In this document: one piece after another, positions 55,166-63,411 of the stretch
Position numbering within the stretch: the stretch's first letter is position 1
Layout: each line of letters opens with the position of its first letter
NCBI RefSeq assembly: GCF_021555175.1
Contig: NZ_JAKGRW010000024.1
Span: forward strand, 1 to 64,000
Direction of reading: 5' to 3'
DNA from: Nocardioides alcanivorans
GTDB taxonomy: Bacteria > Actinomycetota > Actinomycetes > Propionibacteriales > Nocardioidaceae
Length of the DNA: 64,000 nt
Notes under the pieces: model-generated
Told to the model about the DNA's origin: nothing
The model's database searches: none
The model's input: the letters and a program-made list of their open reading frames with translations, nothing else
Program-made: the position numbers and the translations under genes

Positions 55166-55755
55166 GATGGCTCTATTCTCGGAGGTTCCTAGCGCCCTGA
55201 GCGTGTGCCACGCCGCGACCTCAGTTCTGGACGACGAGCCCTGAGCAGCGCACTTTAAGCCTGCCTGAGCTCCAGGTCGACGTCGGGGACGAGGTCGAGT
55301 CGGGTGGCTGGTGATGCGGAAAGATGTCGCCGCGCCACGAGACGCGCGAGTGCGCGCTCCAAGAGGCTTACGGGTGGCCGACGGCGGTAGGGGATGTTCA
55401 TGACGTCAACTCACATTCCCATCGCTGGGCGTGTGGTGCCGTGCTCTGCTGACGCCTGAGGCGCCACGAACGCCTCCGCTGCTCGCTCCGTCGAGAGCGA
55501 CTTCGACGGCTCCCACTGATGCGGATGCATGCCGGTCTGGACGGCTGCGGCCACGAGATTGGCGAGGGCGTACGAGCTGTCTTGGGGGACTTGGTCGAGG
55601 GCGCACCAAGCCAGGGCGCCGTTTCCATTTTGCCAGGCCGCGAAGCCCAGCAGCGAGGCGGGAGCAGCGCGGACTTCATCGGGCGCCCTGCTGGTCAGAT
55701 CTGTCCACAGTGCGGTGTGAATCGCACTGGGTTTCGTTCCGCTTGATCAGTCAGG

Positions 55756-56076
55756 ATGGGAACGATGGCCAGGTATACGAACGAGATGCGTGAGCGGGCA
55801 GTGCGGATGGTCGCTGAGGTCCGCCCGGAGCACCCGCACGAGACGGCAGCGTTGCGGCACGTCGCGGGGTTGCTGGGGATGAACGTCGAGACCCTGCGGC
55901 TGTGGGTCCACCGTGCTGAGGTCGACGCCGGGAAGCGGCCCGGGACCACGACGGATGAGGCGGAGGAGATCAAGCGCCTCAAGCGTGAGGTAGCCGAGCT
56001 CCGCAGGGCGAACGAGATCTTGAAGTCCGCCTCAGTGTTTTTCGCCAAGGAACTCGACCGCCCCACGACGAGATGA
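55756..56076 (+). CDS. IS3-family transposase OrfA
   Basis: A 106-residue OrfA: HTH in RERAVRMVAEVRPEHPHETA and LLGMNVETLRLWVHRAEVD, followed by a leucine-zipper-like EEIKRLKREVAELRRANEIL KSASVFFA. The product normally fuses to OrfB by a -1 frameshift; a CCCC run near the end (DRP, then HDEMIRY in the other frame) is a suitable slip site. Start at 55756 or 55765. Confidence 0.9.
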   Translation: MGTMARYTNEMRERAVRMVAEVRPEHPHETAALRHVAGLLGMNVETLRLWVHRAEVDAGKRPGTTTDEAEEIKRLKREVAELRRANEILKSASVFFAKELDRPTTR

Positions 56077-57010
56077 TCCGCTACATCGACGAGCACAAGG
56101 ATCAGTTCGGGGTCGAGGCCATCTGCCGGGTGCTGCGTCCGGCAGTTCGTGGGTTCATCACCTCCCGTGGCTACCGGGCCGCGAAGACCAGAGCCCCGTC
56201 GGCGCGGTCGTTGAAGGACGAGTTGCTGGTGCCGGAGATCGCCCGGTTGCACGTCGAGAACTACGGCGTCTACGGGGTCCGGAAGATGCACGCCCTGATG
56301 CGACGCCAGGGCTGGGAGATCGGTCGCGATCAGACCGCTCGGCTGATGAAACTCGCCGACGTTCGTGGGGTGAAGCGGTCGAAGAAGGTGTTCACCACGA
56401 AGCCGGATCCGGCGGCGGTGAAGCCGGCCGACTTGGTCCAACGGCGCTTCCACGCGCCCGCGCCGCGGCGGCTATGGGTTGCCGACATCACCTACGTCGC
56501 GACCTGGTCGGGGTTCGCCTACGTGGCGTTCGTGACCGACGTCTACTCACGCCGGATCGTCGGGTGGAACGTCGCCGCGACGTTGAAGGCCGACATCCTC
56601 CCTTGCAGGCGCTCGACATGGCCGCGTGGGACGCAAAGCGCGAGGGCGCGGTCGATCTGACCGGGCTGGTCCATCACGCCGACCACGGCTCGAACTACCT
56701 CTCGATCGTCTACACCGACCGAATCGGCGAACTCGGCGCGAAGCCCTCCACGGGCACCGTCGGCGACTCCTTCGATAACGCGCTGGCCGAGGCCGTCAAC
56801 GGGCTCTACAAGACCGAACTCATCAGACGGCGCGGGCCGTGGCGCACGATCGAGCAGGTCGAGCTCGCGACGCTGGAGTACGTGTGGTGGTGGAACAACC
56901 AACGCCTTCACGGGGAGCTCGACATGCGCACCCCGCTCGAGGTCGAGGCCGCGTACTACGCTGCCCAAGAATCATCCCGGCCAGCACTCGCTGTCCAAGG
57001 GAACGCATAG
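56073..57010 (+). CDS. IS3-family transposase OrfB (frameshifted)
   Basis: An integrase-core transposase of about 312 residues. HTH_21-like IDEHKDQFGVEAICRVLRPA comes first, then the DDE core: RRLWVADITYVATWSGFAYV (first Asp), HHADHGSNYLSIVYTDRIGE (second Asp) and SFDNALAEAVNGLYKTELI (Glu). One C is missing near 56600-56602; adding it joins LKADILP to LQALDMAAWDAKREGAV. The start overlaps orfA. Confidence 0.88.
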
Positions 57011-57801
57011 GAACGAAACCCAGTGCGATTCAGTGTGCGAGCCGGCGTTGTCGCGGCCGATGTCGTTCCAGAGGGCGTCTCGGATGGGGATGGATTCGGC
57101 TGCGACAAGGAGACGGGCCGCGTCACGGTCGGTGAGTCGGATGCCGTCCGCGTGGAATTGTTGGAGCCGCCCAAGGGCCCACTGCCCTTCCCTGTTTTGC
57201 GTGCTCTGAGCGGACTCCGCCCGTGTCTCGGGCATGAGGTTCGCTACCGGCTCGCGGTCGCGAACCAACGAGGCGGCGATGGCGTCACGATTGCTCACTG
57301 GCTGCGCTCGCCCGGCCAGCACGGTGGTGGCGGCCAGTTGATCGCGAGCTGATTCCGTCTGTAGGCCGGAGTCGTCGCTGTCGAGGTCGTACCAGCGGGT
57401 GTCATCGGCCGACAGCTTCAGCGGCGTGTCGATGCCGATGCCAGCGAGTCGGACGGCGAGGTCGTGGCCAATGAGTTCGGCGGCCTGCTGGTCGTGGGTC
57501 ATGCAGACGATGGCGACACTGGCGCCGGGTTGGACGTACCGACTGAAGGCGCCGCGGATGGCACCCCAGACTTCATCGCGTTGGCGGGCGGTGGTGGGCA
57601 GATCGACTCGGGCGAGAGGCAGGTCGGGACGCAGTGGTACGAACACGATCGACTCCTCGGCTTTGAATCCGAGCAGGTGCGGGACGGCGGCGATCAGCTC
57701 ATCGGGGGAATGAATGGAGAGGGTCATGCCTGTCAGGTGCGCGCCACGTTCCGTGCCATGCGAGCACTCTCTGGGGCCGCAGTGGGGCCGCAGGCCACCG
57801 A

Positions 57802-57861
57802 AAAACGGCCCCTGACGCTGACAGACGCCGAAAGACGTTTGTGCAGTTCAGGGGCCGTTTT
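57802..57861. terminator. Hairpin terminator
   Basis: AAAACGGCCCCTGA (57802-57815) and TCAGGGGCCGTTTT (57848-57861) are perfect 14-base arms with a 32-base loop, ending in a T run on either strand. It lies 75 bases upstream of the DUF4192 start and after the PIN toxin gene, so it probably stops transcription from the PIN side. Confidence 0.6.
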
Positions 57862-57890
57862 TGACAACTACTGACAGAGGGTGAAAACCC

Positions 57891-58596
57891 CTAAATCAGA
57901 TGTCGTAATAGAGCTCGATCTGGCCCTCTCAGGTCAGCGTCCCCGGTGTCGGCGCAGAGTCCGAGGCGGCGTCCGTCCTCGTCATCGAGGTGCGAGTCGC
58001 ATCGTAGGCAGGCGACACCCCTGAACAGGATGCTCGGCTGATCTCGATCTGCCTGAACCGGTGCTGACTCATAGATGTCACCGAACCGCGTTGTCAGATG
58101 TGTGTGGCGCCGGCCGAGCATGCAATGCACCTTCGCCTCGGTGCGCGGCGGATTCTTGGCAACCCCCGCGAGCAGGCTGACGCCTTCTTTATACGCGTAC
58201 TCCGTGAACCGCAATGCCATGAAGTAGTCCGGGTTGACCGCGCTCATCTCGCTCGCGGCCAAGTCCTCGAAAGCGAAGTCGTCGACGTCGATCGTGATCA
58301 GATACCGCGCTCCAGCCCGGACCGAATCCGCCACGACCTGACGAAGTTCAATCGAGACCGTCACCAGTCCCTCCGTGCTGGCCGCGGACGGCGACAACTC
58401 CATGCCCAGGATGTCGGCTCGCACCGTCGAGATCCGTGACGCCGCAACTCGCGCGTGACGGTCCGCCTCCGCCTCGACGTGAGCCGACCAGGCGACCCGG
58501 AATCCGTCGGCGCGGGCACCAGCGACCACAAGGGTCCGGGTGACCGGTGAGGCGAGTGTGTTCGCGTCCAGGGAACAGGACCGCGGACTCACTCAC
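57891..58596 (-). CDS. PIN-domain protein, probable toxin of a type II TA pair (possible frameshift)
   Basis: A PIN-family ribonuclease of about 234 residues. SLDANTLASPVTRTLVV carries the first Asp, FRVAWSAHVEAEADRHA the Glu, and ARYLITIDVDDFAFEDLAAS the later Asp cluster. The C-terminal part has CLRCDSHLDDEDG. Two GTG starts fit: 58596 gives SESAVLF but needs one G/C-run base (58571-58573) removed to reach LDANTL, the other at 58592 needs no correction but gives a poor N-terminal strand. Each overlaps the antitoxin stop. Confidence 0.65.
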
Positions 58597-58921
58597 CGAA
58601 CAGCTCGGCCTCGATGTCCGTGGCCTTTGCCTCGGCCATCTGTCGCATCAACTTGTGGCTGTATCGCTCGAACTCGGCCAAGGAGATGCGGTGGTGCGTG
58701 CCGACCTTCGTTGCAGCCAGGTCGCCCTCGGCAATACGTCGCAGCACCGTCGACCGGGACATGCCCAATTGCTTGGCGACCTCGGCGGGAGAGAGCAACT
58801 CGACCCGAGCCGAGACGTCGACGACCTCGCCGCGTGACTTGGCTGACTCCACAAAGGCCCGCAGTGCCGCCCAGTCCGAGTCCGACAGGTGCGCCGGATT
58901 GATCGTCATCGACTCGCTCAT
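58589..58921 (-). CDS. Excisionase-type HTH antitoxin
   Basis: A 110-residue protein with a central HTH of excisionase type, LLSPAEVAKQLGMSRSTVLR, with the wing IAEGDLAATKVGTHHRISLA, and a C-terminal helix MRQMAEAKATDIEAELFGE that could bind the toxin. It is directly upstream of the PIN gene and overlaps it. The start at 58921 (or 58909) is preferred to 58957 because the inverted repeat just upstream would otherwise cover the start codon. Confidence 0.7.
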   Translation of the reverse strand: MSESMTINPAHLSDSDWAALRAFVESAKSRGEVVDVSARVELLSPAEVAKQLGMSRSTVLRRIAEGDLAATKVGTHHRISLAEFERYSHKLMRQMAEAKATDIEAELFGE

Positions 58922-58944
58922 GAGAGCCATGATAGCCCAACGCT

Positions 58945-58970
58945 GGTCACTTGGCATCGCTTAAGTGACC
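58945..58970. promoter_or_regulatory. Operator palindrome of the PIN toxin-antitoxin pair
   Basis: GGTCACTT and AAGTGACC are perfect 8-base arms separated by 10 bases. The dyad lies 24 bases before the antitoxin start at 58921, as expected for autoregulation by the antitoxin or TA complex. Confidence 0.6.
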
Positions 58971-59467
58971 ACGCTTGCGACGTGCTCCACGAGCGCCAAG
59001 GTCGCGTCGTGCCACGCTGGGCGAAGGCGAAACCCCGGCGATGTAACCGAGGCCAGTGATGGTTCCGGGGTCTTCATGGAACACGCTACCGGCGTCACCA
59101 CAAATTCGCCCTTTATCCGAGCACTGCGGGTCAGACAGGGTTCTCTCCTGTTGGAAGCCATGCGGAACACGCCGAAAGGTTGTGCGAGAGCATCTCGCCC
59201 CGGTCTTCCACGTTTCCGACCAGGTGCGCGCTCGACACCACTCAACGGGTCTCGACCCGGCTCGTGCACTGAGCGAACTCGTCCATCCTGTTCCCGGCCT
59301 GGAGCCAGAGTTTGCGGTGTCGGAGCCCGCTGCCCATCTGGGCGTCCCGATCGAGACCGTCCAGATGGTCTGTCGGCATGACGCCGCCGATCCTGACCTG
59401 CGCCACACTGGGTGCGGGCGCCTCGGCATCCATGTCGCGCGCGATCTCCGGTTCCGGCTCTCGGGAG
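58971..59467. other. Region without a recognised gene
   Basis: About 500 bases. Several overlapping short frames exist on both strands; none has a ribosome site plus a recognisable domain. A degenerate gene is possible but I cannot name it. Confidence 0.4.
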
Positions 59468-59779
59468 TCAGCTGAGGATGACCAACAACTCGCCGAGTGC
59501 GAGCAACGTGATCGCGACGGTCAGCGTGAGGGCGGCCCGTCCACCGCGCCCACGGGGCCGCATCGTCCGGCCGGTGGAGTGGCGGTAACGCGCGGAACTC
59601 TCAACGACGACCCATAGCCCGAGCACTGCGGCCAAAACCAGCATGATCAGGACGAGGGTGCCGGCGTCGTCCGCGGTCAACCGGGCCACGATCGCTGCAC
59701 CGGCCACCAACGATAAGGCGGTCCGTTGCCAGGCCAGGGCTGTGCGTTCGTTCGCGAGGCCTGGATCGTGCTTGGACAA
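59468..59779 (-). CDS. DUF202 membrane protein
   Basis: A 103-residue protein: LANERTALAWQRTALSLVAG is the DUF202 signature (Asn-Glu-Arg-Thr with a Trp-x-Arg-Thr), then three hydrophobic helices in all (AGAAIVARL, LVLIMLVLAAVLGLWVVVE and TLTVAITLLALGELLVILS). Function is unknown. It lies one base after the stop of its paralogue and forms a unit with it. Confidence 0.82.
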   Translation of the reverse strand: MSKHDPGLANERTALAWQRTALSLVAGAAIVARLTADDAGTLVLIMLVLAAVLGLWVVVESSARYRHSTGRTMRPRGRGGRAALTLTVAITLLALGELLVILS

Positions 59780-59780
59780 T

Positions 59781-60140
59781 TCAGCGCAACCCGGTCATCG
59801 CGATCACCGCAACGACGGCCACGTGCGCGGCGAACGCACCTGCAAGCCCGAAGGACGGCAGCGGTTCGTGTCGTCGCATTGCCCGCTCCGCCCAGGCCCA
59901 GCGCCCCCAGGAGGCGCCCGCGGTCAGCAGGCCGGCCACGACTAGAAGCACCGCCAGCAGACGCTGAACTGAATCGTTCAGGGTCAGGTCGACGACGTCG
60001 ACGGCAACACCGGCCGCGAGGAGGGCGAGAGAGGTACGTATCCATGCGAGGAACGTGCGTTCGTTGGCGAACGAGAACCGGTAGTCCGGCTCCTCGCCCT
60101 CGTCGTACACAAACCGGGGCCACCGGTGGCCATTACTCAT
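59781..60140 (-). CDS. YidH-like DUF202 membrane protein
   Basis: A 119-residue protein with SFANERTFLAWIRTSLALLA (DUF202 signature) and three helices (SLALLAAGVAVDVVDL, LAVLLVVAGLLTAGASW, FAAHVAVVAVIAMTGLR). YidH-type proteins often occur as a pair with a shorter DUF202 protein, as here. The role is unknown. Confidence 0.82.
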   Translation of the reverse strand: MSNGHRWPRFVYDEGEEPDYRFSFANERTFLAWIRTSLALLAAGVAVDVVDLTLNDSVQRLLAVLLVVAGLLTAGASWGRWAWAERAMRRHEPLPSFGLAGAFAAHVAVVAVIAMTGLR

Positions 60141-60215
60141 CGCGCGCTCCCGTCGTCGAGACGATATTGAGCGTCGCCCGGTGCCGGGACGCCCGTCATA
60201 TTGGACTCGCCCAGA

Positions 60216-60330
60216 TCAGGCCTCCTGGTAGATCACCTTGCGGGCCGGGGCCGGGTCGGTGCGAATGCGGTACCAGCGTTGACCGCCCCATTGCGCGGCG
60301 ATATAGCGCTCCAATTCGCGCATCCGCCCA
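60216..60330 (-). pseudogene. C-terminal fragment of an unidentified gene
   Basis: The frame encodes LERYIAAQWGGQRWYRIRTD followed by PAPARKVIYQEA and a stop. Its composition is protein-like, but I see no start or upstream part in frame. It may be the end of a gene displaced by recombination at the edge of the island. Low confidence. Confidence 0.3.
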
Positions 60331-60433
60331 CGCCTACAACTAGGCGCTTGCCGCAAACGCCTGACAGATCGCCACAGTGGGCGAGACGCTGAGTGAAGAA
60401 CCCTGCGTCCCACTCGCGTGCTCAAACCCTCCG

Positions 60434-61189
60434 CTACCGTTCTGCGCCTGTGCTGGAAGGAAGTCGTTCGAAGATGCTTTCCTCGCTCATCGGCCCGCGT
60501 AGTTGCTTCATCAAGGCGATGTTCGCTCGAATGGCGCCGGCGGGGTATGCCCCCAGATGAGCGGCGACTTGACGGGCGGTGGCGAGTACGTCGCCGTCCG
60601 GTACTGATTGGGAGGCCACGGCGAGCCGACGTAAGTCTTCGCCGAACCAAGGTTTGCCTTCCAGTATCAGCTGCATGGCTGTTGAGCTGCCGTAGCGGCT
60701 AGCGAGCCAAGCCAGATTCATCGGGATTCGCAGCCCCATCGACAGTTCGAAGATGCGCAGGAACGACGTCTCGCCGGCGATCACCAGGTCACCGGCCAAG
60801 GCGAGCGCTGCGCCGCCGTTGATGGCTGCCTTCTCAAGTGCCACGACGATGGCTTGGTCGGTCCGAGCCAACTGCGCGTGGACCGACAACAGGGCTGGAT
60901 AGATCAGCTCGTCCGGTGCCTGTTGGGGGTCGATCGAGGAGAGGTCGAGCCCCGAGCAGAAGCAGCCGCCGGCGCCACGCAAGAGGATGACCTCCACCGA
61001 TGAGTCGGCAGTGATCTCCTGGAGTCGGTCCCGGAGCATTGCGATCATCTCCAACGAGAGTGCGTTGCGTTGGCGTGGCCGGTTGAGTACCACCTCGGCA
61101 ACCGCAGGGCTGGGCCGTTCGACCAGCACAGTCGGTTCGTCGGGGTATGCGATCGCAGGGGAGGTGTTCTGGCTCGTCGGCATGCTCAT
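60434..61189 (-). CDS. Enoyl-CoA hydratase/isomerase family protein
   Basis: A 251-residue crotonase-fold protein. VEVVLNRPRQRNALSLEM-like opening (PAVAEVVLNRPRQRNALSLE), the oxyanion strand GGCFCSGLDLSSID and EKAAINGGAALALAGDLVIAG are present; the second catalytic Glu position is held by FELSMGLRIPMNLAWLASRYG, which differs from typical hydratases (usually GLxPGxGG), so the reaction may be an isomerase or a hydrolase. It overlaps tctA by four bases, an odd partner for a TTT operon, but suggests the imported substrate is degraded via CoA thioesters. Confidence 0.8.
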   Translation of the reverse strand: MSMPTSQNTSPAIAYPDEPTVLVERPSPAVAEVVLNRPRQRNALSLEMIAMLRDRLQEITADSSVEVILLRGAGGCFCSGLDLSSIDPQQAPDELIYPALLSVHAQLARTDQAIVVALEKAAINGGAALALAGDLVIAGETSFLRIFELSMGLRIPMNLAWLASRYGSSTAMQLILEGKPWFGEDLRRLAVASQSVPDGDVLATARQVAAHLGAYPAGAIRANIALMKQLRGPMSEESIFERLPSSTGAER

Positions 61190-62854
61190 CGTGACCTCGG
61201 CAGACTGTCGTTGGGTTCGGTTTCGTCGCTGAACTCGTTGCCACTTTGAGAATTCTCAGCACCTGAAGTTCGGTGGTTGGAAGGCGAAGGGACCTCGGTC
61301 GCCTCGGGGCGCACCATCCTGGCAGCGGCACCGTCGACGGAACCTTGTGAGATCAACTCGGCAGGTTCACCGGCAGCACCGCGGCGCCACGGGACGAAGC
61401 GCAGGAGTACTGCCAGGACGGTGATGACGAGAATGGTCATGGCAATCGGACGGCCCAGCAGGTAGGTGCTATCGCCAGCCGAGAACGCCATGGTCTGGCG
61501 CATCGAGAGCTCGAGGGTGGGGGCGAGTACGACGGCCAGCACGAAGCCGGTCATCACGAAGCCGGAGCGACGGAGCAGGAAGCCGATCAGGCCGGATGCC
61601 AGCAGGACGCCGACGTCGAACATCGAGTTGTTCTCGGCGTAGACACCGACCATGCACAACCCGATGATCATCGGCATCAGCAGCTGCGGCGGAATCGCAA
61701 GCAGCCGGGTGAACAGGCCCACCAACGGCAGGTTGAGCACCAGCAGCATCACGTTGCCCATGTACATCGCAGCAATGACGATCCAGAAGAGCTCCGGCTG
61801 GTCGGCGATGAAGGTCGGCCCGGGCACGATGCCGTTGAGCAGCAGGGCGGCCAGGACCAGCGCCATGGTCGGAGCGAACGGGATGCCGAGCACGAGCAGC
61901 GGCACGAAGGCGGCTCCGGCGGCCGCGTTGTTGGCCGCTTCGGGGCCGGCCACGCCTTCGACGGCACCCTTGCCGAACTCTTCGGGGTGCTTGGAGAGCT
62001 TGCGTTCGGTGAGGTAGGAGGCGAACGTCGACAGCACCGAGGACGGTCCGGGGAGCAGACCGAACAGGAAGCCGAGCACGGAGCCGCGCAGCGCGGGGGA
62101 GGGCGCGGCGTCCTTCCTCCTTGGTGGGGAGCAGCTCGCGCATGGTCGGTGCCTTGACCTTCTCGGGGTGCCACTTGCGGGCGGCGATGGTCAGCGCTTC
62201 GGAGACGCCGAAGACTCCCATCACCAGGGCCATGAAGCTGAAACCCTGGGCGAGGTTGGTGGAGCCGAAGGTGAAGCGCAGCGACCCGGAAGTGGGGTCG
62301 ATGCCGACGGTGGCGATGGCGAGTCCGGCAGCGACCATGGCCACCGACTTGGAGGTGGACCCGGTGGACAGGGCCACCAGCAGCACCAGACCGGCGATGC
62401 AGAGGGCCATGTACTCGGGCGGGCCGAGTTTGACGGCCAGGTCGCCGAGGATCGGGGCGAAGAACATCAGCATGACCACGGCCATGGTCCCAGCGATGAA
62501 GGACGACACGGCAGCGATGGTGAGTGCCGCGCCGGCTCGCCCCTTCTTGGTCATCGCATGACCGTCGATGGCGGTGACGACCGACGTCGCTTCGCCGGGG
62601 ACGTTCATCAGGATGGAGGTCGTCGAGCCGCCGTACGTCGAGCCGAAGTAGATGCCGGCGAACAGGACGAGCGAACCTTCCGCGCCGACCTGGGTCGTGA
62701 CGCCGAGCAGGACGGACATGGCACCGATCGGGCCGATGCCGGGCAGTACGCCGACCAGGGTGCCGAGGGTGACGCCGGCGAGGGCGAGCAAGAGCAAGGT
62801 CGGGTCGGTGAAGGCACCGAAACCTGCCCCCAAGTTTCCGAAGATGTCTGTCAT
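61186..62854 (-). CDS. tctA: Tripartite tricarboxylate transporter large permease TctA (frameshifted)
   Basis: The large membrane subunit, about 555 residues with an extra hydrophilic tail. It begins TDIFGNLGAGFGAFTDPTLL, has the TctA hallmark GVLPGIGPIGAMSVLLG, GIYFGSTYGGSTTSILMNVP and, in the second half, FLFGLLPGPSSVLSTFASY and many helices. The two halves are in different frames; the shift is near 62111-62120 (LPTKEE then DAAPSPALRGSVLGF). It is followed by the enoyl-CoA hydratase gene by ATGA overlap. TctA with TctB forms the channel fed by TctC. Confidence 0.88.
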
Positions 62855-62883
62855 CGGATTCTCCTAACGCGAGACATGGGAGG

Positions 62884-63411
62884 TCAGACCGTTCCGAAGA
62901 GGCCGACGGGGAGCGGGATGAACAGCCAGTAGACGAAGACGAGCCAGGAAACGACCCCGAAGGAGACGGCCAGGATCAGCGGACGCCGCCAGCCAGTGAC
63001 GCCGGCAACCTTGGCCATCGCGAACAGGCCAATCGAGATGCCGGTGATGAACCCGGTGATCGAAGCGAGCGCGGCGACGACGGCGGCGACGGCGACGACT
63101 CCGATGACGCGACTCCAGTTGGCCGAACCGCCGAACTCCTCGTCCTCGTCCGACAGTTGGGTGGCGGAGTTGCGGAGGTCCTCGAAGACACTGCCGAGGG
63201 AGGCAAGGACCAGGACGACACCAACCACGAGTGGGAAGAAGCCCGACTCCGGTGCATCCATCGACCCGATGCCCTCTTTGCGGGCCGCGATGACGAACGC
63301 CACGCCGGAAGCAAGGAGCACGCACGAGGTGATGAGGTCCACGACCCGAACCCCGTGGCCAGCCTGGTCGCTCGGACCGGCCACGGGGGTGTTGCTGGGT
63401 GAGGTGGTCAC
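62884..63411 (-). CDS. tctB: Tripartite tricarboxylate transporter small permease TctB
   Basis: A 175-residue small membrane subunit with four helices (VVDLITSCVLLASGVAFVIA, FFPLVVGVVLVLASLGSVF, IGVVAVAAVVAALASITGF and LILAVSFGVVSWLVFVYWLF). The FFPLVVGVVL segment is typical of TctB. Its start overlaps the tctC stop by four bases. Confidence 0.85.
   Translation of the reverse strand: MTTSPSNTPVAGPSDQAGHGVRVVDLITSCVLLASGVAFVIAARKEGIGSMDAPESGFFPLVVGVVLVLASLGSVFEDLRNSATQLSDEDEEFGGSANWSRVIGVVAVAAVVAALASITGFITGISIGLFAMAKVAGVTGWRRPLILAVSFGVVSWLVFVYWLFIPLPVGLFGTV

Larger units (their letters stand above)
55718..57032 (+). mobile_element. IS3-family insertion sequence
   Basis: A 1315-base element. 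TGAATCGCACTGGGTTTCGT at 55718 and the right end, read inward, are perfect inverted repeats for at least 23 bases. The target duplication GTG is at 55715-55717 and 57033-57035, as IS3 gives three or four. It carries orfA and orfB in the plus direction and lies opposite to the DUF4192 gene it interrupts. Confidence 0.93.
55411..57727 (-). pseudogene. DUF4192 protein gene, split by IS3
   Basis: Two halves, 57727-57036 and 55717-55411, join in frame to 332 residues when the IS and one GTG copy are removed. The first half starts MTLSIHSPDELIAAVPHLLG and has SIVFVPLRPDLPLARVDLPT; the second continues ALWTDLTSRAPDEVRAAPAS and contains ALAWCALDQVPQDSSYALAN, the conserved end of DUF4192. The family is common in actinobacteria and of unknown function. 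The 5' half alone reads on into the IS as ESHWVSFLCVPLDSECWPG and is unlikely to work. Confidence 0.82.

Noticed and set aside
55756..57010. Programmed frameshift as the explanation for the break in IS3 orfB at 56601
   Set aside because: IS3 programmed frameshifting occurs at the orfA-orfB junction, which is also present here near 56060; the second break lies inside the catalytic domain and is fixed by one C.
57760..57800. Repeated GGGGCCGCA motif as an attachment site
   Set aside because: Only two short copies are seen, with no integrase or second distant copy in the window; the hairpin beside it is explained as a terminator.
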